The position numbers were made by a program, and so were the translations under genes. This document shows positions 21,887 to 35,400 of a stretch of DNA of 64,000 bases, piece after piece; positions within the stretch are counted from its first letter, which is position 1; every line of letters starts with the position of its first letter. The notes under the pieces were generated by a model, which searched no databases, was not told the DNA's origin, and was given only the letters and a program-made list of their open reading frames with translations. Origin of the DNA: Diplolepis rosae (Eukaryota; Arthropoda; Insecta; Hymenoptera; Diplolepididae). The DNA is taken from positions 1-64,000 of the forward strand of contig JAPYXD010000472.1 in assembly GCA_030998225.1 (NCBI GenBank). The letters run 5' to 3'.

Positions 21887-24760
21887 TTAGAATGACTGGA
21901 CCACTGAAATACCATTCGGATATCTTAAATTTTAGTTCTCAGCTTAAGTTCCCTGAGGAAGATGTATTTAGGTACTTGGACTACTAAATATAATTCTTAA
22001 AATGACGAGATCTCTAAAATATGTACTAGGAATCATAAATTTCAGTTCTCAGCTTAAGTTCCCTCAGTAAGATGGTTTTTAAGCACCTGGACTACTAGAT
22101 ATAATTTTCAAAATGACGGGATCTCTAAAATATAAACCAGGTATCATTAATTTCAGTTCTCAGCTAAAGTTCCCTCAGGAAGATGTTTAATGAGCACCTG
22201 GACTACTAAATATAATTTTCAAAATGACGAGATCTCTAAAATATGTACTAGGTATCAAAAATTTTCAGTTCTCAGCTTAAGTTCCCTGAGGAAGATGGTT
22301 TTTAAGCGTCTGGACTACTAGATATAATTTTTAAAATGACGAGATCTCTAACATATGTACTAGGTATCATAAATTTCAGTTCTCAGCTTAAGTTCCCTGA
22401 GGAAGAAATTTTTTAAGTACCTGGACTACTAAATATAATTTTTTAAATGACGAGATCTCTAAAATATGTACTAGGTATCAAAAATTTTCAGTTCTCAGCT
22501 TAAGTTCCCTGAGTAAGATGGTTTTTAAGCACCTGGACTACTGGATATAATTTTCAAAATGACGGGATCTCTAAAATATAATCCAGGTATCCTTAATTTC
22601 AGTTCTCTGCTTCAGTTACCTGAGGAAGATGTTTTTTAAGCACCTGGACTACTAAATATAATTTTTAAAATGACGAGATCTCTAAAATATGTACTAGGTA
22701 TCATAAATTTCAGTTCTCGGCTTAAGATCCCTGAGGAAGATGTATTTTAGGCACCTGGACTACTAGATATATTTTTTAGACTCACTGGACCACTGAAATA
22801 CCATTCGGATATCTTAAATTTTAGTTCTCAGCTTAAGTTCCCTGAGGAAGATGTATTTTAGGTACTTGGACTACTAAATATAATTTTTAAAATGACGAGA
22901 TCTCTAAAATATGTACTAGGTATAAAAAATTTCAGTTCTCGGCTTAAGTTCCCTGAGGAAGATGGTTTTTAAGCACCTGGACTACTAGATATAATTTTTA
23001 AAATGACGAGATCTCTAAAATATGTACTAGGTATCATAAATTTCAGTTCTCGGCTTAAGTTCCCTGAGGAAGATGTATTTTAGGCACCTGGACTACTAGA
23101 TATAATTTTTAGAATGACTGGACCACTGAAATACCATTCGGATATCTTAAATTTTAGTTCTCAGCTTAAGTTCCCTGAGGAAGATGTATTTAGGTACTTG
23201 GACTACTAAATATAATTCTTAAAATGACGAGATCTCTAAAATATGTACTAGGTATCATAAATTTCAGTTCTCAGCTTAAGTTCCCTGAGTAAGATGGTTT
23301 TTAAGCACGTGGACTACTAGATATAATTTTCAAAATGACGGGATCTCTAAAATATAATCCAGGTATCATTAATTTCACTTCTCAGCTTAAGTTCCCTGAG
23401 GAACATGTTTTATAAGCACCTGGAGTACTAAATATAATTTTCAAAATGACGAGATCTCTAAAATATGTACTAGGTATAAAAAATTTTCAGTTCTCAACTT
23501 AAGTTCCCTGAGGACGAGGGTTTTTAAGCACAGGGACTCATAGATATAATTTATAAAATGACGAGATCTCTAACATATGTACTAGGTATCATAAATTTCA
23601 GTTCTCAGCTTAAGTTCCCTGAGGAAGAAATTTTTTAAGTACCTGGACTACTAAATATAATTTTCAAAATGACAAGATCTCTAAAATATGTACTAGGTAT
23701 AAAAAATTTTCAGTTCTCAGCTTAAGTTCCCTGAGGAAGATGGTTTTTAAGCACCTGGACTACTAGATATAATTTTCAAAATGACGGGATCTCTAAAACA
23801 TAATCCAGGTATCCTTAATTTCAGTTCTCAGCTTAAGTTCCCTGAGGAAGATGTTTTTTAAGCACCTGGACTACTAAATATAATTTTCAAAATGACGAGA
23901 TCTCTAAAATATGTACTAGGAATCATAAATTTCAGTTCTCGGCTTAAGTTCCCTGAGGAAGATGTATTTTAGGCACCTGGACTACTAGATATATTTTTTA
24001 GACTCACTGGACCACTGAAATACCATTCGGATATCTTAAATTTTAGTTCTCAGCTTAAGTTCCCTGAGGAAGATGTATTTTAGGTACTTGGACTACTAAA
24101 TATAATTTTCAAAATGACGAGATCTCTAAAATATGTACTAGGTATCTTAATGTTCAGTTCTCAGCTTAAGTTCCCTGAGGAAGATGGTTTTTTAGCACCT
24201 GGACTACTAGATATAATTTTGAAAATGACGGGATCTCTAAAATATGAACTAGGTATCATAAAATTCAGTTCTCAGCTTAAGTTTCCTGAGGAAGATGTAT
24301 TTTAGGTACTTGGACTAGTAAATATAATTTTTAAAATGACTGGATCACTGAAATACCATTCGAATATCTTAAATTTTAGTTCTCAGCATAACTTCCCTGA
24401 GGAAAATGTATTTTAGGTACTTGGACTACTAAATAAAATTTTTTAAATGACGAGATCTCTAAAATATGTACTAGGTATCTTAATTATCAGTTCTCAGATT
24501 AAGTTCGCTGAGGAAGATGTATTTTAGGTACCTGGACTACTAAATATAATTTTTTAAATGACGAGATCTCTAAAATACGTACTAGGTATCTTAATTATCA
24601 GTTGACAGCTGAAGTTCCCTGAGGACGATGGATTTTATGCACCTGGACTACTCGATATATTTTTCAAAATGACGAGATCTCTAAAATATGTACTAGGTAT
24701 CATAAATTTCAGTTCTCGGCTTAAGTTCCCTGAGTATGATGGTTTTTAATCACCTGGACT
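21887..24760 (+). repeat. Long duplication, left copy (offset about 4,667 bp)
   Basis: This stretch of about 26 monomers is repeated at 26554-29430. Shared landmarks are GTATCATTAATTTCA near 22141 and 26809, CTAACATATGTAC at 22349 and 27015, and CTGCTTCAGTTACCTG near 22605 and 27271. GAAGAAATTTTTTAAGTACC lies near 22404 and 27067 and recurs near 23624 and 28291. CATAAC is at 24387 and 29056, and GAGTATGATGGTTTTTAATC near 24732 and 29400. Several of these also occur in the 12-14 kb part of the 6.6 kb block, so the two families are related. Confidence 0.83.
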
Positions 24761-26553
24761 ACTAGATATAATTTTCAAAATGACGGGATCTCTAAAATAT
24801 AGTCCAGGTATCCTTAATTTTCAGTTCTCAGCTTAAGTTCCCTGAGGAAGATGGTTTTTAAGCACCTGGACTACTAGATATAATTTTTAAAATGACGAGA
24901 TCTCTAAAATATGTACTAGGTTTCATAAATTTCAGTTCTCGGCTTAAGTTCCCTGAGGAAGATGTATTTTAGGCACCTGGACTACTAGATATAATTTTTA
25001 GAATGACTGGACCACTGAAATACCATTCGGATATCTTAAATTTTAGTTCTCAGCTTAAGTTCCCTGAGGAAGATGTATTTAGGTACTTGGACTACTAAAT
25101 ATAATTCTTAAAATGACGAGATCTCTAAAATATGTACTAGGTATCATAAATTTCAGTTCTCAGCTTAAGTTCCCTGAGGAAGATGGTTTTTAAGCACCTG
25201 GACTACTAGATATAATTTTCAAAATGACGAGATCTCTAAAATATGTACTAGGTATCATAAATTTCAGTTCTCAGCTTAAGTTCCCTGAGGAGGATGGTTT
25301 TTAAGCACCTGGACTACTAGATATAATTTTCAAAATGACAAGATCTCTAAAATATGTACTAGGTATCATAAATTTCAGTTCTCAGCTTAAGTTCCCTGAG
25401 TAAGATGGTTTTTAAGCACATGGACTACTAGATATAATTTTCAAAATGACGGGTTCTCTAAAACATAATCCAGGTATCCTTAATTTCAGTTCTCAGCTTA
25501 AGTTCCCTGAGGAAGATGTTTTTTAAGCATCTGGACTACTAAATATAATTTTCAAAATGACGAGATCTCTAAAATATGTACTAGGTATAAAAAATTTTCA
25601 GTTCTCAGCTTAAGTTCCCTGAGGAAGATGGTTTTTAAGCACCTGGACTACTAGATATAATTTTCAAAATGTCGAGATCTCTAAAATATGTACTAGGTAT
25701 CATAAATTTCAGTGCTCAGCTTATGTTCCCTGAGTAAGATGGGTTTGAAGCACCTGGACTACTAGATATAATTTTCAAAATGACGGGATCTCTAAAACAT
25801 AATCCAGGTATCCTTAATTTCAGTTCTCAGCTTAAGTTCCCTGAGTATGATGGTTTTTAAGCACCTGGACTACTAGATATAGTTTTTATAATGACGAGAT
25901 CTCTAAAATATGTACTAGGTATCATAAATTTCAGTTCTCAGCTTAAGTTCCCTGAGGAGGATGGTTTTTAAGCACCTGGACTACTAGATATAATTTTCAA
26001 AATGACAAGATCTCTAAAATATGTACTAGGTATCATAAATTTCAGTTCTCAGCTTAAGTTCCCTGAGGAAGATGTATTTTAGGTACTTGGACTAATAAAT
26101 ATAATTTTTAAAATGACGAGATCTCTAGAATATGTACTAGGTATCATAAATTTCAGTTCTCAGCTTAAGTTCCCTGAGGAAGATGTTTTTTAAGCACCTG
26201 GACTACTAAATATAATTTTTAAAATGACGAGATCTCTAAAATATGTACTAGGTATCATAAATTTCAGTTCTCAGCTTAAGTTCCCTGAGGAAGATGTATT
26301 TTAGGTACTTGGACTAATATATATAATTTTTAAAATGACGAGATCTCTAAAATATGTACTAGGTATCTTAATTTTCAGTTCTCAGCTTAAGTTCCCTGAG
26401 GAAGATGGTTTTTAAGCACCTGGACTACTAGATATAATTTTCAAAATGACGGGATCTCTAAAATATAGTCCAGGTATCCTTAATTTTCAGTTCTCAGCTT
26501 AAGTTCCCTGAGGAAGATGTATTTTAGGCACCTGGACTACTAGATATAATTTT
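24761..26553 (+). repeat. Satellite between duplication copies, with first full cassette
   Basis: This stretch contains the earliest full version of the cassette that dominates the right half of the window. Its order is a monomer with GACGGGTTCTC (25448), the 112-bp GTATAAAAAATT monomer, ATGTCGAG with GATGGGTTTGAAG, type C with GAGTATGATGG, a GATATAGTTTTTATAATG junction, and ATGACAAG. Left of it are B monomers with GGAGGATGG. No other kind of sequence was seen. Confidence 0.82.
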
Positions 26554-29430
26554 TAGAATGACTGGACCACTGAAATACCATTCGGATATCTTAAATTTTA
26601 GTTCTCAGCTTAAGTTCCCTGAGGAAGATGTATTTAGGTACTTGGACTACTAACTATAATTCTTAAAATGACGAGATCTCTAAAATATGTACTAGGTATC
26701 ATAAATTTCAGTTCTCAGCTTAAGTTCCCTGAGTAAGATGGTTTTTAAGCACCTGGACTACTAAATATAATTTTCAAAATGACGGGATCTCTAAAATATA
26801 ATCCAGGTATCATTAATTTCAATTCTCAGCTTAAGTTCCATGAGGAAGATGTTTTTTGAGCACCTGGACTACTAAATATAATTTTCAAAATGACGAGATC
26901 TCTAAAATATGTACTAGGTATAAAAAATTTTCAGTTCTCAACTTAAGTTCCCTGAGGAAGATGGTTTTTAAGCACCTGGACTACTAGATATAATTTTTAA
27001 AATGACGAGATCTCTAACATATGTACTAGGTATCATAAATTTCAGTTCTCAGCTTAAGTTCCCTGAGGAAGAAATTTTTTAAGTACCTGGACTACTAAAT
27101 ATAATTTTCAAAATGACAAGATCTCTAGAATATGTACTAGGTATCAAAAATTTTCAGTTCTCAGCTTAAGTTCCCTGAGTAAGATGGTTTTTAAGCACCT
27201 GGACTACTAGATATAATTTTCAAAATGACGGGATCTCTAAAATATAATCCAGGTATCCTTAATTTCACATCTCTGCTTCAGTTACCTGAGGAAGTTGTTT
27301 TTTAAGCACCTGGACTACTAAATATAATTTTTAAAATGACGAGATCTCTAAAATATGTACTAGGTATCATAAATTTCAGTTCTCGGCTTAAGATCCCTGA
27401 GGAAGATGTATTTTAGGCACCTGGACTACTAGATATATTTTTTAGACTCACTGGACCACTGAAATACCATTCGGATATCTTAAATTTTAGTTCTCAGCTT
27501 AAGTTCCCTGAGGAAGATGTATTTTAGGTACTTGGACTACTAAATATAATTTTTAAAATGACGAGATCTCTAAAATATGTACTAGGTATAAAAAATGTTC
27601 AGTTCTCAGCTTAAGTTCCCTGAGGAAGATGGTTTTTAAGCACCTGGACTACTAGATATAATTTTTAAAATGACGAGATCTCTAAAATATGTACTAGGTA
27701 TCATAAATTTCAGTTCTCGGCTTAAGTTCCCTGAGGAAGATGTATTTTAGGCACCTGGACTACTAGATATAATTTTTAGAATGACTGGACCACTGAAATA
27801 CCATTCGGATATCTTAAATTTTAGTTCTCAGCTTAAGTTCCCTGAGGAAGATGTATTTAGGTACTTGGACTACTAACTATAATTCTTAAAATGACGAGAT
27901 CTCTAAAATATGTACTAGGTATCATAAATTTCAGTTCTCAGCTTAAGTTCCCTGAGTAAGATGGTTTTTAAGCACCTGGACTACTAGATATAATTTTCAA
28001 AATGACGGGATCTCTAAAATATAATCCAGGTATCAAAAATTTTCAGTTCTCAGCTTAAGTTCCCTGAGGAAGATGTATTTTAAGCACCTGGAGTACTAAA
28101 TATAATTTTCAAAATGACGAGATCTCTAAAATATGTACTAGGTATAAAAAATTTTAAGTTCTCAACTTAAGTTCCCTGAGGAAGATGGTTTTTAAGCACC
28201 TGGACTACTAGATATAATTTTTAAAATGACGAGATCTCTAACATATGTACTAGGTATCATAAATTTCAGTTCTCAGCTTAAGTTCCCTGAGGAAGAAATT
28301 TTTTAAGTACCTGGACTACTAAATATAATTTTCAAAATGACTAGATCTCTAAAATATGTACTAGGTATCAAAAATTTTCAGTTCTCAGCTTATGTTCCCT
28401 GAGGAAGATGGTTTTTAAGCACCTGGACTACTAGATATAATATTCAAAATAACGAGATCTCTAAAACATAATCCAGGTATCCTTAATTTCAGTTCTCAGC
28501 TTAAGTTTCCTGAGGAAGATGTTTTTTAAGCACCTGGACTACTAAATATATTTTTTTAAATGACGAGATCTCTAAAATATGTACTAGGAATCATAAATTT
28601 CAGTTCTCGGCTTAAGTTCCCTGAGGAAGATGTATTTTAGGCACCTGGACTACTAGATATAATTTTTAGAATCACTGGACCACTGAAATACCATTCGGAT
28701 ATCTTAAATTTTAGTTCTCAGATTAAGTTCCCTGAGGAAGATGTATTTTAGGTACTTGGACTACTAAATATAATTTTCAAAATGACGAGATCTCTAAAAT
28801 ATGTACTAGGTATAAAAAATGTTCAGTTCTCAACTTAAGTTCCCTGAGGAAGATGGTTTTTAAGCACCTGGACTACTAGATATAATTTTTAAAATGACGA
28901 GATCTCTAAAATATGTACTAGGTATCATAAAATTCAGTTCTCAGCTTAAGTTCCCTGAGGAAGATGTATTTTAGGTACTTGGACTAGTAAATATAATTTT
29001 TAAAATGACTGGATCACTGAAATACCATTCGAATATCTTAAATTTTAGTTCTCAGCATAACTTCCCTGAGGAAAATGTATTTTAGGTACTTGGACTACTA
29101 AATAAAATTTTTTAAATGACGAGATCTCTAAAATATGTACTAGGTATCTTAATTATCAGTTCTCAGCTTAAGTTCGCTGAGGAAGATGTATTTTAGGTAC
29201 CTGGACTACTAAATATAATTTTTTAAATGACGAGATCTCTAAAATACGTACTAGATATCTTAATTATCAGTTGTCAGCTTAAGTTCCCTGAGGAAGATGG
29301 TTTTTAAGCACCTGGACTACTTGATATAATTTTCAAAATGACGAGATCTCTAAAATATGTACTAGTATCATAAATTTCAGTTCTCGGCTTAAGTTCCCTG
29401 AGTATGATGGTTTTTAATCACCTGGACTAC
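26554..29430 (+). repeat. Long duplication, right copy (offset about 4,667 bp)
   Basis: This is the partner of 21887-24760 and has the same order of rare variants. It differs by single bases and by local reshuffling, for example AATATTCAAAATAACGAG near 28440, where the left copy has a different C-type monomer. At its end, CTAGATATCTTAATTATC and TTGTCAGC near 29255-29275 correspond to the more decayed monomer at 24595-24670 in the left copy, which suggests private mutations accumulated after duplication. Confidence 0.83.
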
Positions 29431-32400
29431 TAGATATAATTTTCAAAATGACGGGATCTCTAAAATATAGTCCAGGTATCCTTAATTTTCAGTTCTCAGC
29501 TTAAGTTCCCTGAGGAAGATGGTTTTTAAGCACCTGGACTACTAGATATAATTTTTAAAATGACGAGATCTCTAAAATATGTACTAGGTTTCATAAATTT
29601 CAGTTCTCGGATTAAGTTCACTGAGGAAGATGTATTTTAGGCACCTGGACTACTAGATATAATTTTTAGAATGACTGGACCACTGAAATACCATTCGGAT
29701 ATCTTAAATTTTAGTTCTCAGCTTAAGTTCCCTGAGGAAGATGTATTTAGGTACTTGGACTACTAAATATAATTCTTAAAATGACGAGATCTCTAAAATA
29801 TGTACTAGGTATCATAAATTTCAGTTCTCAGCTTAAGTTCCCTGAGTAAGATGGTTTTTAAGCACATGGACTACTAGATATAATTTTCAAAATGTCGAGA
29901 TCTCTAAAATATGTACTAGGTATCATAAATTTCAGTTCTCAGCTTAAGTTCCCTGAGGAAGATGGTTTTTAAGCACCTGGACTACTAGATATAATTTTTA
30001 AAATGACGAGATCTCTAAAATATGTACTAGGTATCACAATTTTCAGTTCTCAGCTTAAGTTCCCTGAGGAAGATGGTTTTTAAGCACATGGACTACTAGA
30101 TATAATTTTCAAAATGTCGAGATCTCTAAAATATGTACTAGGTATCATAAATTTCAGTTCTCAGCTTAAGTTCCCTGAGGAAGATGTTTTTTAAGCACCT
30201 GGACTACTAGATATAATTTTTAAAATGACGAGATCTCTAAAATATGTACTAGGTATCATAAATTTCAGTTCTCAGCTTAAGTTCCCTGAGGAAGATGGAT
30301 TTTAAGCACCTGGACTACTAGATATAATTTTCAAAATAACAAGATCTCTAAAATATGTACTAGGTATCATAAATTTCAGTTCTCGGCTTAAGTTCCCTTA
30401 GGAAGATGTATTTTAAGCACCTGGACTACTAGATAATAATTTTCAAAATGACGGGATCTCTAAAATATAATCCAGGTATCCTTAATTTCAGTTCTCAGCT
30501 TAAGTTCCCTGAGTAAGAAGGTTTTTAAGCACCTGGACTACTAGATATAATTTTTTTAATGACGAGATCTCTAAAATATGTACTAGGTATCATAAATTTC
30601 AGTTCTCAGCTTAAGTTCCCTGAGGAGGATGGTTTTTAAGCACCTGGACTACTAGATATAATTTTCAAAATGACAAGATCTCTAAAATATGTACTAGGTA
30701 TCATAAATTTCAGTTCTCAGCTTAAGTTCCCTGAGGAAGATGTATTTTAGGTACTTGGACTAATAAATATAATTTTTAAAATGACGAGATCTCTAAAATA
30801 TGTACCAGGTATCATAAATTGCAGTTCTCAGCTTAAGTTCCCTGAGGAAGATGTTTTTTAAGCACCTGGACTACTAAATATAATTTTTAAAATGACGAGA
30901 TCTCTAAAATATGTACTAGGTATCATAAATTTCAGTTCTCGGCTTAAGTTCCCTGAGGAAGATGTATTTTATGAACTTGGACTAATATATATAATTTTCA
31001 AAATAACGAGATCTCTAAAATATGTACTAGGTATCATAATTTTCAGTTCTCAGCTTAAGTTCCCTGAGGAAGATGGTTTTTAAGCACCTGGACTACTAGA
31101 TATAATTTTCAAAATGACGAGATCTCTAAAATATAATCCAGGTATCCTTAATTTCAGTTCTCGGCTTAAGATCCATGAGGAAGATGTATTTTAGGCACCT
31201 GGACTACTAGATATAATTTTTAGACTCACTGGACCACTGAAATACAATTCAGATATCTTAAATTTTAGTTCTCAGCTAAAGTTCCATGAGGAAGATGTAT
31301 ATTAGGTACTTGGACTACTAAATATAATTTTCAAAATGACGAGATCTCTAAAATATGTACTAGGTATAAAAAATTTTCAGTTCTCAGCTTAAGTTCCCTG
31401 AGGAAGATGTATTTTAGGCACCTGGACTACTAGATATAATTTTCAAAATGACAAGATCTCTAAAATATGTACTAGGTATCATAAATTTCAGTTCTCAGCT
31501 TAAGTTCCCTGAGGAAGATGTATTTTAGGTACTTGGACTAATATATATAATTTTCAAAATAACGAGATCTCTAAAATATGTACTAGGTATCTTAATTTTC
31601 AGTTCTCAGCTTATGTTCCCTGAGGAAGATGGTTTTTAAGCACCTGGACTACTAGATATAATTTTCAAAATAACGAGATCTCTAAAATATGTACTAGGTA
31701 TAAAAAATTTTCAGTTGTCAGCTTAAGTTCCCTGAGGAAGATGTATTTTAGGCACCTGGACTACTAGATATAATTTTCAAAATGTCGAGATCTCTAAAAT
31801 ATGTACTAGGTATCATAAATTTCAGTTCTCAGCTTAAGTTCCCTGAGGAAGATGGTTTTTAAGCACCTGGACTACTATATATAATTTTTAAAATGACGAG
31901 ATCTCTAAAATATGTACTAGGTATCATAAATTTCAGTTCTCAGCTTAAGTTCCCTGAGTAAGATGGTTTTTAAGCACATGGACTACTAGATATAATTTTC
32001 AAAATGACGGGTTCTCTAAAACATAATCCAGGTATCCTTAATTTCAGTTCTCAGCTTAAGTTCCCTGAGGAAGATGTTTTTTAAGCATCTGGACTACTAA
32101 ATATAATTTTCAAAATGACGAGATCTCTAAAATATGTACTAGGTATAAAAAATTTTCAGTTCTCAGCTTAAGTTCCCTGAGGAAGATGGTTTTTAAGCAC
32201 CTGGACTACTAGATATAATTTTCAAAATGTCGAGATCTCTAAAATATGTACTAGGTATCATAAATTTCAGTTCTCAGCTTATGTTCCCTGAGTAAGATGT
32301 GTTTGAAGCACCTGGACTACTAGATATAATTTTCAAAATGACGGGATCTCTAAAACATAATCCAGGTATCCTTAATTTCAGTTCTCAGCTTAAGTTCCCT

Positions 32401-35400
32401 GAGTAGTATGGTTTTTAAGCACCTGGACTACTAGATATAGTTTTTATAATGACGAGATCTCTAAAATATGTACTAGGTATCATAAATTTCAGTTCTCAGC
32501 TTAAGTTCCCTGAGGAAGATGGTTTTTAAGCACCTGGACTACTAGATATAATTTTCAAAATGACAAGATCTCTAAAATATGTACTAGGTATCACAAATTT
32601 CAGTTCTCAGCTTAAGTTCCCTGAGGAAGATGTATTTTAGGTACTTGGACTAATAAATATAATTTTTAAAATGACGAGATCTCTAAAATATGTACCAGGT
32701 ATCATAAATTGCAGTTCTCAGCTTAAGTTCCCTGAGGAAGATGTTTTTTAAGCACCTGGACTACTAAATATAATTTTTAAAATGACGAGATCTCTAAAAT
32801 ATGTACTAGGTATCATAAATTTCAGTTCTCAGCTTAAGTTCCCTGAGGAAGATGTATTTTAGGTACTTGGACTACTAAATATAATTTTTAAAATGACGAG
32901 ATCTCTAAAATATGTACTAGGTATCTTAATTTTCAGTTCTCAGCTTAAGTTCCCTGAGGAAGATGGTTTTTAAGCACCTGGACTACTAGATATAATTTTC
33001 AAAATGACGAGATCTCTAAAAGATAGTCCAGGTATCCTTAATTTTCAGTTCTCAGCTAAAGTTCCATGAGGAAGATGTATATTAGGTACTTGGACTACTA
33101 AATATAATTTGTAAAATGACGACATCTCTAAAATATGTACTAGGTATCAAAAATTTTCAGTTCTCAGCTTAAGTTCCCCGAGGAAGATGTATTTTAGGCA
33201 CTTGGACTACTAAATATAATTTTTAAAATGACGAGATCTCTAAAATATGTACTAGGTATAAAAAATTTTCAGTTCTCAGCTTAAGTTCCCTGAGGAAGAT
33301 GGTTTTTAAGCACCTGGACTACTAGATATAATTTTCAAAATGACGAGATCTCTAAAATATGTACTAGGTATCATAAATTTCAGTTCTCGGCTTAAGTTAC
33401 CTGAGGAAGATGTATTTTAGGTACTTGGACTACTAAATATAATTTTTAAAATGAAGAGATCTCTAAAATATATACTAGGTATCATAAATTGCAGTTCTCA
33501 GCTTAAGTTCCCTGAGGAAGATGGTTTTTAAGCACTTGGACTACTAGATATAATTTTCAAAATAACGAGATCTCTAAAATATGTACTAGGTATAAAAAAT
33601 TTTCAGTTGTCAGCTTAAGTTCCCTGAGGAAGATGTATTTTAGGCACCTGGACTACTAGATATAATTGTCTAAATGTCGAGATCTCTAAAATATTTACTA
33701 GGTATAAAAAATTTCAGTTCTCAGCTTAAGTTTCCTGAGTAAGATGGGTTTGAAGCACCTGGACTACTAGATATAATTTTCAAAATGACGGGATCTCTAA
33801 AACATAATCCAGGTATCCTTAATTTCAGTTCTCAGCTTAAGTTCCCTGAGTAGTATGGTTTTTAAGCACCTGGACTACTAGATATAGTTTTTATAATGAC
33901 GAGATCTCTAAAATATGTACTAGGTATCATAAATTTCAGTTCTCAGCTTAAGTTCCCTGAGGAAGATGGTTTTTAAGCACATGGACTACTAGATATAATT
34001 TTCAAAATGACAAGATCTCTAAAATATGTACTAGGTATCATAAATTTCAGTTCTCGGCTTAAGTTCCCTGAGGAAGATGTATTTTAGGTACTTGGACTAA
34101 TAAATATAATTTTTAAAATGACGAGATCTCTAAAATATGTACCAGGTATCATAAATTGCAGTTCTCAGCTTAAGTTCCCTGAGGAAGATGTTTTTTAAGC
34201 ACCTGGACTACTAAATATAATTTTTAAAATGACGAGATCTCTAAAATATGTACTAGGTATCATAAATTTCAGTTCTCAGCTTAAGTTCCCTGAGGAAGAT
34301 GTATTTTAGGTACTTGGACTAATATATATAATTTTTAAAATGACGAGATCTCTAAAATATGTACTAGGTATCTTAATTTTCAGTTCTCAGCTTAAGTTCC
34401 CTGAGGAAGATGTATTTTAGGCACCTGGACTACTAGATATAATTTTTAGAATGACTGGACCACTGAAATACCATTCGGATATCTTAAATTTTATTTCTCA
34501 GCTTAAGTTCCCTGAGGAAGATGTATTTAGGTACTTGGACTACTAAATATAATTCTTAAAGTGACGAGATCTCTAAAATATCTACTAGGTATCTTAATTT
34601 TCAGATCTCAGCTTAAGTTCCCTGAGGAAGATGGTTTTTAAGCACCTGGACTACTAGATATAATTTTCAAAATGACGAGATCTCTAAAATATAGTCCAGG
34701 TATCCTTAATTTTCACTTCTCAGCTTAAGTTCCCTGAGGAAGATGTATTTTAGGCACCTGGACTACTAGATATAATTTTTAGAATGACTGGACCACTGAA
34801 ATACAATTCGGATATTTTACATTTTAGTTCTCAGTTTAAGTTCCCTGAGGAAGAGGTTTTTTAAGCACCTGGACTAATAAATATAATTTTTAAAATGACG
34901 AGATCTCTAAAATATGTACTAGGTATCATAAATTTCAGTTCTCAGCTTAAGTTCCCTGAGGAAGATGTATTTTAGGCACTTGGACTACTAGATATAATTT
35001 TTAAAATTACGCGATCTCTAAAATATGTACTAGGTATCTTAATTTTCAGTTCTCAGCTTAAGTTCCCTGAGGAAGATGGTTTTTAAGCACCTGGACTACT
35101 AGATATAGTTTTTATAATGACGAGATCTCTAAAATATGTACTAGGTATCATAAATTTCAGTTCTCAGCTTAAGTTCCCTGAGGAAGATGGTTTTTAAGCA
35201 CCTGGACTACTAGATATAATTTTCAAAATGACAAGATCTCTAAAATATGTACTAGGTATCATAAATTTCAGTTCTCGGCTTAAGTTCCCTGAGGAAGATG
35301 TATTTTAGGTACTTGGACTAATAAATATAATTTTTAAAATGACGAGATCTCTAAAATATGTACCAGGTATCATAAATTGCAGTTCTCAGCTTAAGTTCCC

